Source: Streptomyces qinzhouensis
GTDB lineage: Bacteria; Actinomycetota; Actinomycetes; Streptomycetales; Streptomycetaceae
Direction: 5' to 3'
Length of the DNA stretch: 64,000 bases
Assembly: GCF_007856155.1 (NCBI RefSeq)
Contig: NZ_CP042266.1
Location: forward strand, 4,650,001-4,714,000
Part shown: positions 46,737-55,703 of the stretch, piece by piece
Layout of the letters: each line of letters starts with the position of its first letter
Position numbering within the stretch: the stretch's first letter is position 1
Notes under the pieces: generated by a model
The model's database searches: none
What the model was told of the DNA's origin: nothing
What the model saw: only the letters and a program-made list of their open reading frames with translations
Program-made: the position numbers and the translations under genes

Positions 46737-47164
46737 TGGCGGCGAAGATCTCCTTCGCGGACGTCGAGGTCGGGACCGAGCTGCCGACCGGGTCGTTCCC
46801 GGTGGACCGGGCCGTGCTCGTCCAGTACGCGGGCGCGTCCGGCGACTTCAACCCGATCCACTGGAACGAGAAGTTCGCCCGGGAGGTCGGGCTCCCGGAT
46901 GTGATCGCCCACGGCATGTTCACCATGGCCGAGGCGATCCGGGTGGTCACGGACTGGACCGGGGACCCGGGGGCGGTCGTCGACTACTCGGTCCGGTTCA
47001 CCAAGCCGGTCGTCGTGCCCAATGACGAGAAGGGCGCGCTGATCGAAGTCAGCGGGAAGGTCGCCGCACTGCTGGAGGAGAACACCGTCCGGGTGGACCT
47101 CACCGCGGTCAGCGACGGGAACAAGGTGCTGGGCATGGCCCGTGCGGTCGTCCGGCTGAGCTGA
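46736..47164 (+). CDS. MaoC-type dehydratase, HadB-like catalytic subunit
   Basis: The 142-residue protein has the hydratase 2 motif YAGASGDFNPIHWNEKFAREVGLPDVIAHGMFTMA, with catalytic Asp and His in GDFNPIH. Together with the HadA-like protein it probably forms a heterodimeric acyl dehydratase. The ATG shares one base with the preceding stop, so the pair is co-translated. It acts in the cytosol; the acyl chain length is unknown. Confidence 0.92.
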   Translation: MAAKISFADVEVGTELPTGSFPVDRAVLVQYAGASGDFNPIHWNEKFAREVGLPDVIAHGMFTMAEAIRVVTDWTGDPGAVVDYSVRFTKPVVVPNDEKGALIEVSGKVAALLEENTVRVDLTAVSDGNKVLGMARAVVRLS

Positions 47165-47204
47165 GCCGCGACCGCCTCGGGGCGATCGCGCCGGAGACGG
47201 TCGA

Positions 47205-47241
47205 GTAAGGGGCGCCTTCCCTGGGGGAGGGCGCCCCTTAC
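47205..47241 (+). terminator. Terminator after the MaoC pair
   Basis: GTAAGGGGCGCC at 47205-47216 pairs with GGCGCCCCTTAC at 47230-47241 (12 bp) around a 13-base loop, 41 bases past the stop. Confidence 0.9.
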
Positions 47242-47306
47242 GCATGGCCGTACGCATGGCCGTACACATGCCTCTGCGCCGCGACTGGGTGCCGGAGCGG
47301 CGGGGG

Positions 47307-47335
47307 TTGACGAGTTAGTAATTGGTTACTAACTT
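47307..47335 (+). promoter_or_regulatory. Leaderless promoter of the TetR gene
   Basis: TTGACG at 47307-47312 and TAACTT at 47330-47335 are 17 bases apart; seven bases later comes the ATG at 47343, so transcription probably starts at or next to the start codon. Confidence 0.75.
47314..47333. promoter_or_regulatory. TetR operator 1
   Basis: GTTAGTAATTGGTTACTAAC is a perfect inverted repeat with 8-bp arms. It covers the spacer and -10 box of the TetR promoter, so binding would block transcription. Confidence 0.85.
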
Positions 47336-47342
47336 ACTCTCC

Positions 47343-47903
47343 ATGGTCAGGATGAGCGCGGAGGAACGGCGCGAGAGCGTTGTCCGGGCGGCGATCTCGG
47401 AGTTCGCCGTCGGGGGTTACAACGGCACGTCGACCGAGGCGATCGCCCGGCGCGTCGGGGTCTCCCAGCCGTATCTCTTCCGGCTGTACAAGAACAAGCG
47501 GGAGCTGTTCCTCGCCGCCACCCGGCGCTGTATGGAGGACATGGTCGGGGTGTTCGCGGACGCCCTGAAGGAGTCGCCCGACGGCGACCCCGAGGCCGTG
47601 ATGGCCGCCGCGTACTTCCGGCTCATCGGCGACCGCGAGAAGCTGCTGATGCAGATGCAGGTCTATGTGGCGGTGGCCACCGCCGAGGCGGCGGGCGACG
47701 CCGAGTTCGGCGAGACGGTACGGCGGAGCTGGCTGGAGATCTGGGATCTCGCGAGCGGCGCTCTGGGCGGCGACCGGGAGGTCGCCGGCCGGTTCATAAG
47801 CTACGGGATGCTGATCAACACGCTGGTGGCCCTGGGCTTCCCCGCCGAGCACCGTGTCTGGGAGGGCTACTTCGACCTCAGGCCCGGCTCCGCCGAGGGG
47901 TAG
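47343..47903 (+). CDS. TetR family transcriptional repressor
   Basis: The 186-residue protein has an N-terminal TetR helix-turn-helix (RRESVVRAAISEFAVGGYNGTSTEAIARRVGVSQPYLFRLYKNKRELFLAATRRCM) and a helical ligand-binding part. A perfect palindrome lies in its own promoter, and a related one lies just before the downstream MFS gene, so it most likely represses both. ATG at 47343 is used because the -10 box is 7 bases upstream; ATG at 47352 is an alternative. Confidence 0.93.
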   Translation: MVRMSAEERRESVVRAAISEFAVGGYNGTSTEAIARRVGVSQPYLFRLYKNKRELFLAATRRCMEDMVGVFADALKESPDGDPEAVMAAAYFRLIGDREKLLMQMQVYVAVATAEAAGDAEFGETVRRSWLEIWDLASGALGGDREVAGRFISYGMLINTLVALGFPAEHRVWEGYFDLRPGSAEG

Positions 47904-47934
47904 CGCGGACGCCCCGCGGAAGCGCGGACCTACA

Positions 47935-47961
47935 AGAAACACAGAAACACAGAAACACAGA
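47935..47961 (+). repeat. 8-bp microsatellite (GAAACACA)
   Basis: About three copies of an ACACAGAA-type 8-bp unit run through 47935-47961, an AT-rich patch in the intergenic region between the TetR and MFS genes. Confidence 0.75.
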
Positions 47962-48050
47962 GATACAAGAACCACAGAAGTACGGAAATGCCGGCTCGGG
48001 GTCGCTGCTTCGCAGGCCCCGGGGGCCCGGGGTGACGTATGCCCCAAAAA

Positions 48051-48070
48051 GTTAGTGAGTGATTACTAAG
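48051..48070. promoter_or_regulatory. TetR operator 2
   Basis: GTTAGTGAGTGATTACTAAG matches the operator at 47314 in 16 of 20 bases, with arms GTTAGTGA and TTACTAAG. It lies 39 bases before the MFS start codon. Confidence 0.75.
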
Positions 48071-48108
48071 TGCTGCCCGGTGAGGGCGCACTCACCAAGG
48101 GGGAACCA

Positions 48109-49629
48109 ATGGAGCACACGGAGCACGAGGCCCCGCACAAGCGGGCAGACCACGGGCAACACGGCAGCGCACCGGCCGCCGGCCGGTGGGGCGGCGTGGG
48201 CTGGACCCTGCTCATCACCTCCGTCGCCGGATTCATGGCCTCGCTGGACAATCTCGTCGTCACCACGGCCCTGCCCGCCATCCGCTCCGACCTCGGCGGC
48301 GGACTCGCCGAACTCGAATGGACGGTGAGCGCCTACACCCTCACCTTCGCCGTTCTGCTGCTGTTCGGCGCCGCACTCGGCGACCGCTTCGGACGGCGCA
48401 GGCTCTTCATGGTCGGCCTCGGTATCTTCACCGCCGCGTCGGCGGCGGCCGCGGTGGCCCCCGGGATCGACAGCCTGATCGCCGCCCGGGCCGTCCAGGG
48501 CGTCGGCGGGGCCATCATGATGCCCCTCACCATGACCCTGCTGACCGTGGCGGTGCCCGTCGCCCGGAGAGGGGCCATGCTCGGCATCTTCGGCGCCGCC
48601 AACGGGCTCGCCGTCGCCGCCGGCCCCCTCGTCGGCGGTGCGCTCACCGAACATCTGTCCTGGCAGTGGATCTTCTGGCTGAACGTGCCCGTCGGACTTC
48701 TGCTGCTGGTCCTCGCCCGACTGCGGCTGGCCGAGTCCTACGCACCGGACGCCCGGCTCGACGTCCCCGGCACGCTCCTCGCCAGCGGCGGCCTCTTCGG
48801 CATCGTCTACGGACTGATCAACGGCCATGTCGACGGCTGGACCAGCGCCCCCGTCCTGGGCTCCCTGACCGCCGGGGTGCTGCTGCTCGCCGCCTTCGTC
48901 CGGCACGGCACGGTCGCCGCCCACCCGCTGCTCCCCATGCGGCTCTTCCGCGACCGGGGCTTCGCCGGCATCAACGCGGCGTCCGCACTGATGTTCCTGG
49001 GGATGTTCGGCTCCATCTTCCTGCTCAGCCAGTTCCTCCAGGTCGTCGTCGGCTACTCGCCCACCGAAGCCGGGCTCCGGATGCTGCCGTGGACCGCGAT
49101 GCCGCTGCTTGTCGCGCCCTTCGCGGGCATCCTCTCCGACCGGATCGGCGGCCGGCCCGTCGTCGCCGCCGGACTCGCCCTCCAGTCGCTCGGGCTCGCG
49201 CTGTACGCACTGGTCCTGGAGCCCGGTGTGAGCTACCCCGCCCAACTGCCCGCGCTGATCGTCAGCGGTATCGGTATGGCGCTGTTCTTCGCGCCCGCCG
49301 CGAGCGTGGTGATGTCCAGTGTCCGGCCCGGCGAACAGGGCATGGCGTCCGGGGCGAACAACGCGCTCCGGGAGGTCGGCGGCGCGCTCGGAATCGCCGC
49401 CCTGGGCGCGGTGTTCGCCGCCCGCGGCGGCTATGGATCGCCCCGGATGTTCGTGGACGGAACCGTCCCGGCGCTGTGGATCGGCGCGGGAGCGGTGGCC
49501 GTCGCGGCGGTGGCCGCACTGCTGATCCCGGGCCGCAGGGGCATCGCCGCGCCGCCCGCCCCGCAGGACGAGGAGCCGGAGCCGGCGCGGGAACCGGAGA
49601 CCCCGGAGCGCGAGCGGGCCCGAGTCTGA
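48109..49629 (+). CDS. MFS transporter, DHA2 (EmrB/QacA) drug exporter type
   Basis: The 506-residue protein has about 14 hydrophobic helices. FMASLDNLVVTTALPAI in helix 1 carries the Asp of DHA2 motif D1, GAALGDRFGRRRLF is motif A, and GLAVAAGPLVGGALTEHLSWQWIFWLNVP is motif C. It probably exports a toxic compound, being controlled by the adjacent TetR repressor. ATG at 48109 is chosen because AAGGGGGAA lies upstream, while the frame is open from a GTG at 48070. The tail is Pro/Glu-rich. Confidence 0.94.
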   Translation: MEHTEHEAPHKRADHGQHGSAPAAGRWGGVGWTLLITSVAGFMASLDNLVVTTALPAIRSDLGGGLAELEWTVSAYTLTFAVLLLFGAALGDRFGRRRLFMVGLGIFTAASAAAAVAPGIDSLIAARAVQGVGGAIMMPLTMTLLTVAVPVARRGAMLGIFGAANGLAVAAGPLVGGALTEHLSWQWIFWLNVPVGLLLLVLARLRLAESYAPDARLDVPGTLLASGGLFGIVYGLINGHVDGWTSAPVLGSLTAGVLLLAAFVRHGTVAAHPLLPMRLFRDRGFAGINAASALMFLGMFGSIFLLSQFLQVVVGYSPTEAGLRMLPWTAMPLLVAPFAGILSDRIGGRPVVAAGLALQSLGLALYALVLEPGVSYPAQLPALIVSGIGMALFFAPAASVVMSSVRPGEQGMASGANNALREVGGALGIAALGAVFAARGGYGSPRMFVDGTVPALWIGAGAVAVAAVAALLIPGRRGIAAPPAPQDEEPEPAREPETPERERARV

Positions 49630-49811
49630 GCCCCGGGGCCCGCGCCCCACCCCCGTACCCGACGAAGCCTTTCGTACGGTACGGAGCGGCCCGCCCGGCC
49701 GCGGTACGCGCACGGCACGGCAGCCCGCCCGGCTCCCGTGCCGTACGGCGTGTTCCGCCCCGCCCGCTGGCGTACCGCACCGGGATGCACGGCACCCGGG
49801 ACCCCGTTCCG

Positions 49812-49824
49812 TACCCTTGTCCGC
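49812..49824 (+). promoter_or_regulatory. Probable leaderless promoter of murB
   Basis: TACCCT (49812-49817) is followed by 7 bases and the GTG start of murB, with no Shine-Dalgarno sequence. The -35 is weak. Confidence 0.5.
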
Positions 49825-50880
49825 GTGCAGGAACTTCACGACGCCCCTCTCGCCCCCCTGACCACCTTCCGGCTCGGCGGCCCCGCCACCCGGCTCCTCA
49901 CGGCGACCACCGATGACGAGGTGGTCGCCGCGGTGCGCGCGGCGGACACCGCCGGGACGCCACTGCTCCTCATCGGCGGTGGCAGCAATCTGGTCATCGG
50001 CGACAAGGGCTTCGACGGCACCGCGCTGCGGATCGCCACCACCGGCTTCCGGCTCGACGGCACCGCGCTCGAACTCGCGGCGGGCGAGGTGTGGACCGAC
50101 GCGGTCGCCCGGACCGTGGCCGCCGGACTGGCCGGCGTCGAAGGCCTCGCGGGCATCCCGGGCTCCGCCGGTGCCACGCCGGTCCAGAACGTCGGCGCGT
50201 ACGGCCAGGAGGTCTCCAGCACGATCACCGAGGTCGTCGCGTACGACCGGCACCGCGGCGAGACCGTCACCCTCACCAACGCCGAGTGCGCCTTCTCCTA
50301 CCGCCACAGCCTCTTCAAGGAGCACCCCGAGCGCTATGTCGTGCTCCGGGTCCGCTTCCGGCTGGAGGACGCGCAGGGGCTCTCCGCACCCGTCCGGTAC
50401 GCGGAGGCCGCGCGCGCCCTCGGCGTCGAGACCGGCGACCGGGCCCCGCTGGACGCGGTCCGCACCACCGTCCTCGCACTGCGCGGCGGCAAGGGCATGG
50501 TCCTCGACGCGGACGACCACGACACCTGGTCCGCCGGGTCCTTCTTCACCAACCCGATCCTCGACGACACCGCGTACGAGGCGTTCCTCGGCCGGGTGAG
50601 GGAGCGGCTGGGCGACGGAGCCGTAGCGCCCGCCTACCCGGCGGGGGAGGGACGCACCAAGACGTCCGCCGCCTGGCTGATCGACCGGGCGGGCTTCACC
50701 AAGGGATACGGCAGCGGCCCGGCCCGCATCTCCACCAAGCACACCCTGGCCCTGACCAACCGCGGCAACGCCACCACGGAGGACCTCCTGGCCCTCGCCC
50801 GCGAGGTCGTCGAGGGCGTCCGGGCGGCGTTCGGCGTCACCCTGGTCAACGAACCGGTCACGGTCGGCGTCGACCTCTGA
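49825..50880 (+). CDS. murB: UDP-N-acetylmuramate dehydrogenase
   Basis: The 351-residue FAD enzyme reduces UDP-GlcNAc-enolpyruvate to UDP-MurNAc in cell wall synthesis. FAD-binding segments LLLIGGGSNLVIGD and GLAGIPGSAGATPVQNVGAYGQE are clear; SAGSFFTNP (about 234-242) holds the proton-donating serine; the C-terminal IDRAGFTKG is also conserved. GTG at 49825 begins VQELHDAPLAPLTTFRLGG, matching the family N-terminus. Genes that follow are convergent. Confidence 0.96.
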   Translation: MQELHDAPLAPLTTFRLGGPATRLLTATTDDEVVAAVRAADTAGTPLLLIGGGSNLVIGDKGFDGTALRIATTGFRLDGTALELAAGEVWTDAVARTVAAGLAGVEGLAGIPGSAGATPVQNVGAYGQEVSSTITEVVAYDRHRGETVTLTNAECAFSYRHSLFKEHPERYVVLRVRFRLEDAQGLSAPVRYAEAARALGVETGDRAPLDAVRTTVLALRGGKGMVLDADDHDTWSAGSFFTNPILDDTAYEAFLGRVRERLGDGAVAPAYPAGEGRTKTSAAWLIDRAGFTKGYGSGPARISTKHTLALTNRGNATTEDLLALAREVVEGVRAAFGVTLVNEPVTVGVDL

Positions 50881-50886
50881 GCCGGT

Positions 50887-50911
50887 GCCGCGGGGCCCGG
50901 AGCCCCGCGGC
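50887..50911. terminator. Bidirectional hairpin between murB and adenosine deaminase
   Basis: A perfect 10-bp GC stem (50887-50896 with 50902-50911) with a 5-base loop lies 6 bases past the murB stop and between convergent genes. Confidence 0.8.
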
Positions 50912-50923
50912 GGCAGGCGTCAT

Positions 50924-50972
50924 GGCATCACGAATCGCGGCATCACGACTTCACGGGCATCACGACTTCACG
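50924..50972 (-). repeat. 17-bp tandem repeat straddling a stop codon
   Basis: GGCATCACGACTTCACG occurs exactly at 50939 and 50956, and a diverged copy precedes them at 50924. The last copy contains the stop codon of the adenosine deaminase gene (50968-50970). Confidence 0.9.
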
Positions 50973-51993
50973 GCGCCGCGGCCAGCCAGGCGTCCACACC
51001 GGCCAGCAGCTTCCCGCGCAACGGCTCCGGGGCCGCCGACGCCTCGATGGACTGGCGCGCCAGGGTCGCCAGCTCGGGGTCGGTGAAGCCGTGGTGGCGG
51101 CGGGCCACCTCGTACTGCGCCGCCAGCCGGGAGCCGAAGAGCAGGGGGTCGTCGGCGCCCAGCGCCAGCGGAACGCCCGCCTCGTACAGGGTCCGCAGCG
51201 GAACGTCCCCGGGTTTGTCGTAGACCCCGAGCGCCACGTTCGAGGTGGGGCAGACCTCGCAGGCCACTCCCCGGTCGGCGAGCCTTCGCAGCAGCTCGGG
51301 GTCCTCCGCCGCGCGGACCCCGTGACCGATCCGGGAGGCCCGCAGATCGTCCAGGCAGTCGCGGACGGAGGACGGACCCGCCAGCTCGCCGCCGTGCGGC
51401 GCCGCCAGCAGACCGCCGTCCCGGGCGATCGCGAAGGCGCGGTCGAAGTCGCGGGCCATGCCCCGGCGCTCGTCGTTGGAGAGCCCGAAGCCGACGATGC
51501 CCCGGTCCGCGTACCGTACGGCCAGCCGGGCCAGGGTCCGCGCCTCCAGCGGATGCTTCATCCGGTTCGCGGCGACCAGCACCCGCATACCGAGCCCGGT
51601 CTCCCGGCTCGCCGAGTCCACCGCGTCCAGGATGATCTCCAGCGCCGGGATCAGCCCGCCCAGCATCGGCGCGTACGAGGTGGGGTCGACCTGTATCTCC
51701 AGCCAGCCCGAGCCGTCCCGGACGTCCTCCTCGGCCGCCTCCCGCACCAGCCGCCGGATGTCCTCGGGAGTGCGCAGGCACGAGCGGGCGATGTCGTACA
51801 GCCGCTGGAAACGGAACCAGCCGCGCTCGTCGGTGGCCCGGAGCTTCGGGGGTTCGCCGCCGGTCAGCGCGTCGGGCAGATGGACGCCGTACCTGTCGGC
51901 CAGTTCCAGCAGGGTCGAGGGCCGCATCGAGCCCGTGAAGTGGAGATGCAGATGGGCCTTGGGGAGCAGGCTGACGTCACGTACGCGTTCCAT
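50968..51993 (-). CDS. add: Adenosine deaminase
   Basis: The 341-residue enzyme deaminates adenosine to inosine. Zinc ligands His16 and His18 in HLHLHFTGS, catalytic Glu in PHGGELAG, His in RIGHGVR and the aspartate pair in ALGADDPLLF are present, as is the CPTSN motif. ATG at 51993 begins MERVRDVSLLPKAHLHLH; a GTG at 52011 is possible but has no better ribosome site. It is convergent with murB, and its stop codon lies within a tandem repeat. Confidence 0.95.
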   Translation of the reverse strand: MERVRDVSLLPKAHLHLHFTGSMRPSTLLELADRYGVHLPDALTGGEPPKLRATDERGWFRFQRLYDIARSCLRTPEDIRRLVREAAEEDVRDGSGWLEIQVDPTSYAPMLGGLIPALEIILDAVDSASRETGLGMRVLVAANRMKHPLEARTLARLAVRYADRGIVGFGLSNDERRGMARDFDRAFAIARDGGLLAAPHGGELAGPSSVRDCLDDLRASRIGHGVRAAEDPELLRRLADRGVACEVCPTSNVALGVYDKPGDVPLRTLYEAGVPLALGADDPLLFGSRLAAQYEVARRHHGFTDPELATLARQSIEASAAPEPLRGKLLAGVDAWLAAAP

Positions 51994-52066
51994 CCTCGGA
52001 TCCTGCCGCACCCGGGGCCGCTCGGCAGCCGTATTCCCTGATCGGGCGCTTGCCCGAACGAAAAAA

Positions 52067-52100
52067 CGGCTCCCGGTCCGGACCTCCGGACCGGGAGCCG
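52067..52100 (-). terminator. Rho-independent terminator after aspC
   Basis: A perfect 15-bp stem (52067-52081 with 52086-52100), a 4-base loop and, on the transcribed strand, a run of six T just after it lie 22 bases past the aspC stop. Confidence 0.95.
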
Positions 52101-52121
52101 CCGCTACGGCCGCGGGGCGGG

Positions 52122-53348
52122 TCAGGCCTTCGCCTCCGCCAGCAGCTTCTGGATCCGGGACACGCCCTCCACCAGGTCGTCGTCGCCCAGCGCGTACGAA
52201 AGCCGCAGATAGCCCGGGGTGCCGAAGGCCTCACCGGGGACGACCGCGACCTCGACCTCGTCGAGGATCAGCGCCGCCAGCGCCACGGAGGTCTCCGGGC
52301 GCTGTCCCCGGATCTCCTTGCCGAGCAGGTCCTTCACCGAGGGGTAGACGTAGAACGCGCCCTCGGGCTCCGGGCAGACCACACCGTCGATCTCGTTCAG
52401 CATCCGCACGATCGTGCGGCGGCGGCGGTCGAAGGCGGTCCGCATCTCGGCGACCGCGTCCAGATCGCCGGAGACCGCGGCCAGCGCCGCGACCTGGGCG
52501 ACGTTGGAGACGTTCGACGTCGCGTGCGACTGGAGGTTCGTCGCGGCCTTGATCACGTCCAGGGGGCCGACGATCCACCCCACTCGCCAGCCGGTCATGG
52601 CGTACGTCTTCGCCACACCGTTCACCACCAGGCAGCGCTCCCGGATACCGGGCACCACGGCGGGCAGGGAGGTGAACGAGGCGTCGCCGTACACCAGGTG
52701 CTCGTAGATCTCGTCGGTCAGCACCCACAGCCCGTGCTCCTCGGCCCAGCGGCCGATCGCCTCGGTGTCCTCGCGGCTGTAGACCGCGCCGGTGGGGTTG
52801 GACGGGGAGACGAAGACGATCACCTTCGTACGCTCGGTACGGGCGGCTTCGAGCTGCTCGACGGAGACCCGGTAGCCGGTCGTCTCATCGGCCACGACCT
52901 CGACCGGGACACCGCCCGCGAGCCGGATCGACTCCGGGTAGGTCGTCCAGTACGGGGCCGGGACGATGACCTCGTCACCCGGGTCCAGGACCGCCGCGAA
53001 CGCCTCGTAGATCGCCTGCTTCCCGCCGTTGGTCACGAGGATCTGGGCCGGGTCGACCTCGTAGCCGGAGTCCCGCAGCGTCTTCGCCGCGATGGCCTTC
53101 TTCAGCTCGGGAAGACCGCCGGCCGGGGTGTAGCGGTGGTACTTCGGGGTCCGGCAGGCCTCGACGGCCGCCTCGACGATGTACTCGGGGGTGGGGAAGT
53201 CGGGCTCGCCCGCGCCGAAGCCGATCACCGGGCGCCCGGCGGCCTTGAGGGCCTTCGCCTTGGCGTCGACGGCGAGGGTCGCGGACTCGGAGATCGCGCC
53301 GATGCGCGCGGAGACCCGGCGCTCGGTGGGAGAGGTAGCAGCGCTCAT
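52122..53348 (-). CDS. aspC: Pyridoxal-phosphate-dependent aspartate aminotransferase
   Basis: The 408-residue class I/II aminotransferase has the PLP lysine Lys247 in [15 protein letters not shown], with the NPTG motif in [14 protein letters not shown] and [10 protein letters not shown] ahead of it. It belongs to the AspB (Ib) group, which transaminates aspartate and sometimes aromatic amino acids or prephenate. The ATG at 53348 gives [16 protein letters not shown]; an upstream TTG or GTG extension is not supported. A similar gene next to tRNA-Trp, secE and nusG is usual in Streptomyces. Confidence 0.93.
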   Translation of the reverse strand: MSAATSPTERRVSARIGAISESATLAVDAKAKALKAAGRPVIGFGAGEPDFPTPEYIVEAAVEACRTPKYHRYTPAGGLPELKKAIAAKTLRDSGYEVDPAQILVTNGGKQAIYEAFAAVLDPGDEVIVPAPYWTTYPESIRLAGGVPVEVVADETTGYRVSVEQLEAARTERTKVIVFVSPSNPTGAVYSREDTEAIGRWAEEHGLWVLTDEIYEHLVYGDASFTSLPAVVPGIRERCLVVNGVAKTYAMTGWRVGWIVGPLDVIKAATNLQSHATSNVSNVAQVAALAAVSGDLDAVAEMRTAFDRRRRTIVRMLNEIDGVVCPEPEGAFYVYPSVKDLLGKEIRGQRPETSVALAALILDEVEVAVVPGEAFGTPGYLRLSYALGDDDLVEGVSRIQKLLAEAKA

Positions 53349-53545
53349 ACCGTCCATGGTCCCAGACGAGGAATCGGTGCGGCACACCCGTTTCACGGCC
53401 CGGACAGCGGGGGGCGAACGGGAGACCCGGGCCGGCCAGGGGTTTCGAAGAAACGATCAACCACCCGCCGCGGAACGATCAACCACCCCCGCGGGTGGGC
53501 GAGCAGGATGGGTGACAAGAACCGCTGGAGCGTTGTCTGTTCGAC

Positions 53546-53629
53546 GTCGGCCCCGCGACCACGTACACTCACTCGTCGTTGGCCCCTCGCAAACGGCTTC
53601 ACCGGAACTCTCCGGGATGCTGTAGGTTG
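53546..53629 (+). promoter_or_regulatory. Candidate promoters of tRNA-Trp/secE
   Basis: TTCGAC (53539-53544) and TACACT (53563-53568), 18 bases apart, form one candidate; a TAGGTT at about 53624-53629 close to the tRNA is another possible -10 box. Confidence 0.4.
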
Positions 53630-53641
53630 GGGAAGTCACAA

Positions 53642-53714
53642 AGGGTCGTAGCTCAATTGGTAGAGCACTGGTCTCCAAAACCAGCGGTTGGGGGTTCAAG
53701 TCCCTCCGGCCCTG
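53642..53714 (+). tRNA. tRNA-Trp (anticodon CCA)
   Basis: The acceptor AGGGTCG (53642-53648) pairs with CGGCCCT (53707-53713), one G-U pair, discriminator G. The stem CTGGT/ACCAG encloses loop CTCCAAA giving CCA. No encoded 3' CCA. It is followed 110 bases later by secE. Confidence 0.95.
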
Positions 53715-53823
53715 CTACACACACCTTCGCCAGGATGTGTGCGCATGTACGCAGATTCATTGAACCGCCGTGCGGCTCCACCGGGCGCGGCACGGCCACG
53801 ACCCGGGAATCAGGTGAGAGAAA

Positions 53824-54105
53824 GTGACGGACGCCGTGGGCTCCATCGACACGCCTGATGCCGAGGACGCGACTTCTCAGGAGAAGCCGCGCAAGGGCGG
53901 CAAGCGCGGCAAGAAGGGCCCTCTGGGCCGTCTCGCGCTCTTCTACCGGCAGATCGTCGCCGAGCTCCGCAAGGTCGTCTGGCCCACGCGCGGTCAGCTG
54001 ACGACGTACACGACCGTGGTCATCATCTTCGTCGTCATCATGATCGGCCTCGTGACCGTGATTGACTATGGGTTCCAGGAAGCCGTTTCGTACGTCTTCG
54101 GCTGA
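53824..54105 (+). CDS. secE: Preprotein translocase subunit SecE
   Basis: The 93-residue protein has a Lys-rich cytoplasmic part ([15 protein letters not shown]), the amphipathic helix [20 protein letters not shown] and one transmembrane helix [20 protein letters not shown]. This is the short single-span form. It clamps SecY in the Sec translocon. GTG at 53824 follows GAGAGAAA. It lies upstream of nusG, as in most bacteria. Confidence 0.95.
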   Translation: MTDAVGSIDTPDAEDATSQEKPRKGGKRGKKGPLGRLALFYRQIVAELRKVVWPTRGQLTTYTTVVIIFVVIMIGLVTVIDYGFQEAVSYVFG

Positions 54106-54200
54106 TCCCGCGAATAAGGGCGGCGTCACCGGGTGCGTATACCGGGGCGGCGTCCTTTCCGCATGTTCCACCCATCTGTATCCAGGAAGAAGCAGCCACC

Positions 54201-55112
54201 GTGTCTGACCCGAACCTGAACGAGGCCGTCGAGCCGGACGACGCGAGCTTCGAGTCCGTGGAGTCCGCCGAGGACGAGCTCGACATCGTTGAGGCTGCGG
54301 ACTCCGTCGACCCGGACGAGGCGGAAGCAGCGGACGAGGCCGCCGGCGAGCCGGCCGAGGAAGTCGCGCTGCACGTCGAGGACGCCGACGCCGAAGACAC
54401 CGACGAGGCCGACGACACCGAGGCCGAAGAGGCCGAGGGTGACGAGTCCGAGGACGAGGCTGTCGAGGCTGAGGCCGCCGAGGCCGAGGAGCCGGTCGAC
54501 CCGATCGCCGCGCTCCGCGAGGAGCTGCGCACCCTGCCGGGCGAGTGGTACGTGATCCACACCTACGCCGGATACGAGAAGCGGGTCAAGGCCAACCTGG
54601 AGCAGCGCGCCGTCTCGCTCAACGTCGAGGAGTTCATCTACCAGGCCGAAGTGCCCGAGGAAGAGATCGTCCAGATCAAGAACGGCGAGCGCAAGAACGT
54701 CCGCCAGAACAAGCTTCCCGGCTACGTCCTGGTCCGGATGGACCTCACCAACGAGTCCTGGGGCGTCGTCCGGAACACGCCGGGCGTCACCGGCTTCGTG
54801 GGCAACGCCTACGACCCGTACCCGCTGACCCTGGACGAGATCGTGAAGATGCTCGCTCCGGAGGCGGAGGAGAAGGCCGCCCGTGAGGCCGCCGAGGCCA
54901 AGGGTGAGCCGGTGCCGTCCCGCAAGGTCGAGGTCCAGGTGCTGGACTTCGAGGTCGGCGACTCCGTCACCGTCACGGACGGCCCGTTCGCGACCCTCCA
55001 GGCGACGATCAACGAGATCAACGCCGACTCGAAGAAGGTCAAGGGCCTGGTCGAGATCTTCGGCCGGGAGACCCCGGTCGAGCTGAGCTTCGACCAGATT
55101 CAGAAGAACTGA
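54201..55112 (+). CDS. nusG: Transcription termination/antitermination factor NusG with acidic extension
   Basis: The 303-residue protein has an acidic N-terminal extension of about 110 residues ([24 protein letters not shown]), then the NGN domain from [22 protein letters not shown] through [13 protein letters not shown] and [12 protein letters not shown], and a KOW domain with [21 protein letters not shown] near the C-terminus. It binds RNA polymerase and couples it to Rho or the ribosome. GTG at 54201. A strong hairpin with a T-run follows, separating it from rplK. Confidence 0.96.
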   Translation: MSDPNLNEAVEPDDASFESVESAEDELDIVEAADSVDPDEAEAADEAAGEPAEEVALHVEDADAEDTDEADDTEAEEAEGDESEDEAVEAEAAEAEEPVDPIAALREELRTLPGEWYVIHTYAGYEKRVKANLEQRAVSLNVEEFIYQAEVPEEEIVQIKNGERKNVRQNKLPGYVLVRMDLTNESWGVVRNTPGVTGFVGNAYDPYPLTLDEIVKMLAPEAEEKAAREAAEAKGEPVPSRKVEVQVLDFEVGDSVTVTDGPFATLQATINEINADSKKVKGLVEIFGRETPVELSFDQIQKN

Positions 55113-55127
55113 CGCAGAGCTTCCGAC

Positions 55128-55172
55128 CAGGTCAGGACTGCCCCTCACGGCGGTCCTGACCTGTCGGTTTTT
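55128..55172 (+). terminator. Rho-independent terminator between nusG and rplK
   Basis: CAGGTCAGGAC at 55128-55138 pairs with GTCCTGACCTG at 55153-55163 (11 bp), followed by a T5 run at 55168-55172. Read-through or a new promoter must then serve rplK. Confidence 0.9.
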
Positions 55173-55268
55173 AACCGTCCAGTGATACCCGTTATCGTTG
55201 TACGGTATGCCTCCATCCGGATGACCGGGTGGAGCGCTGAAAACTCTCACTAGGACCCGGAGAGAGCA

Positions 55269-55703
55269 ATGCCTCCCAAGAAGAAGAAGGTCACGGGGCT
55301 TATCAAGCTCCAGATCCAGGCCGGTGCGGCCAACCCGGCTCCGCCGGTCGGCCCGGCCCTGGGTCAGCACGGCGTCAACATCATGGAGTTCTGCAAGGCC
55401 TACAACGCCGCGACCGAGTCGCAGCGTGGCATGGTCGTGCCGGTGGAGATCACGGTCTACGAGGACCGTTCCTTCACCTTCGTCACGAAGACTCCGCCGG
55501 CCGCGAAGCTGATCCTCAAGGCCGCTGGTGTGGACAAGGGCTCCGGCGAGCCGCACAAGACCAAGGTCGCCAAGCTCACGCGCGACCAGGTCCGCGAGAT
55601 CGCCACGACCAAGATGCCCGACCTGAACGCGAACGACCTGGACGCCGCGGAGAAGATCATCGCGGGTACGGCTCGTTCGATGGGCGTCACGGTCGAGGGC
55701 TGA
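55269..55703 (+). CDS. rplK: 50S ribosomal protein L11
   Basis: The 144-residue protein begins [19 protein letters not shown] and has [21 protein letters not shown], the L11 signature with conserved Pro22/Pro26 region that contacts thiostrepton and the GTPase centre. Starts at ATG 55269 after a 96-base leader. Full length (usual 140-145). Confidence 0.97.
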   Translation: MPPKKKKVTGLIKLQIQAGAANPAPPVGPALGQHGVNIMEFCKAYNAATESQRGMVVPVEITVYEDRSFTFVTKTPPAAKLILKAAGVDKGSGEPHKTKVAKLTRDQVREIATTKMPDLNANDLDAAEKIIAGTARSMGVTVEG

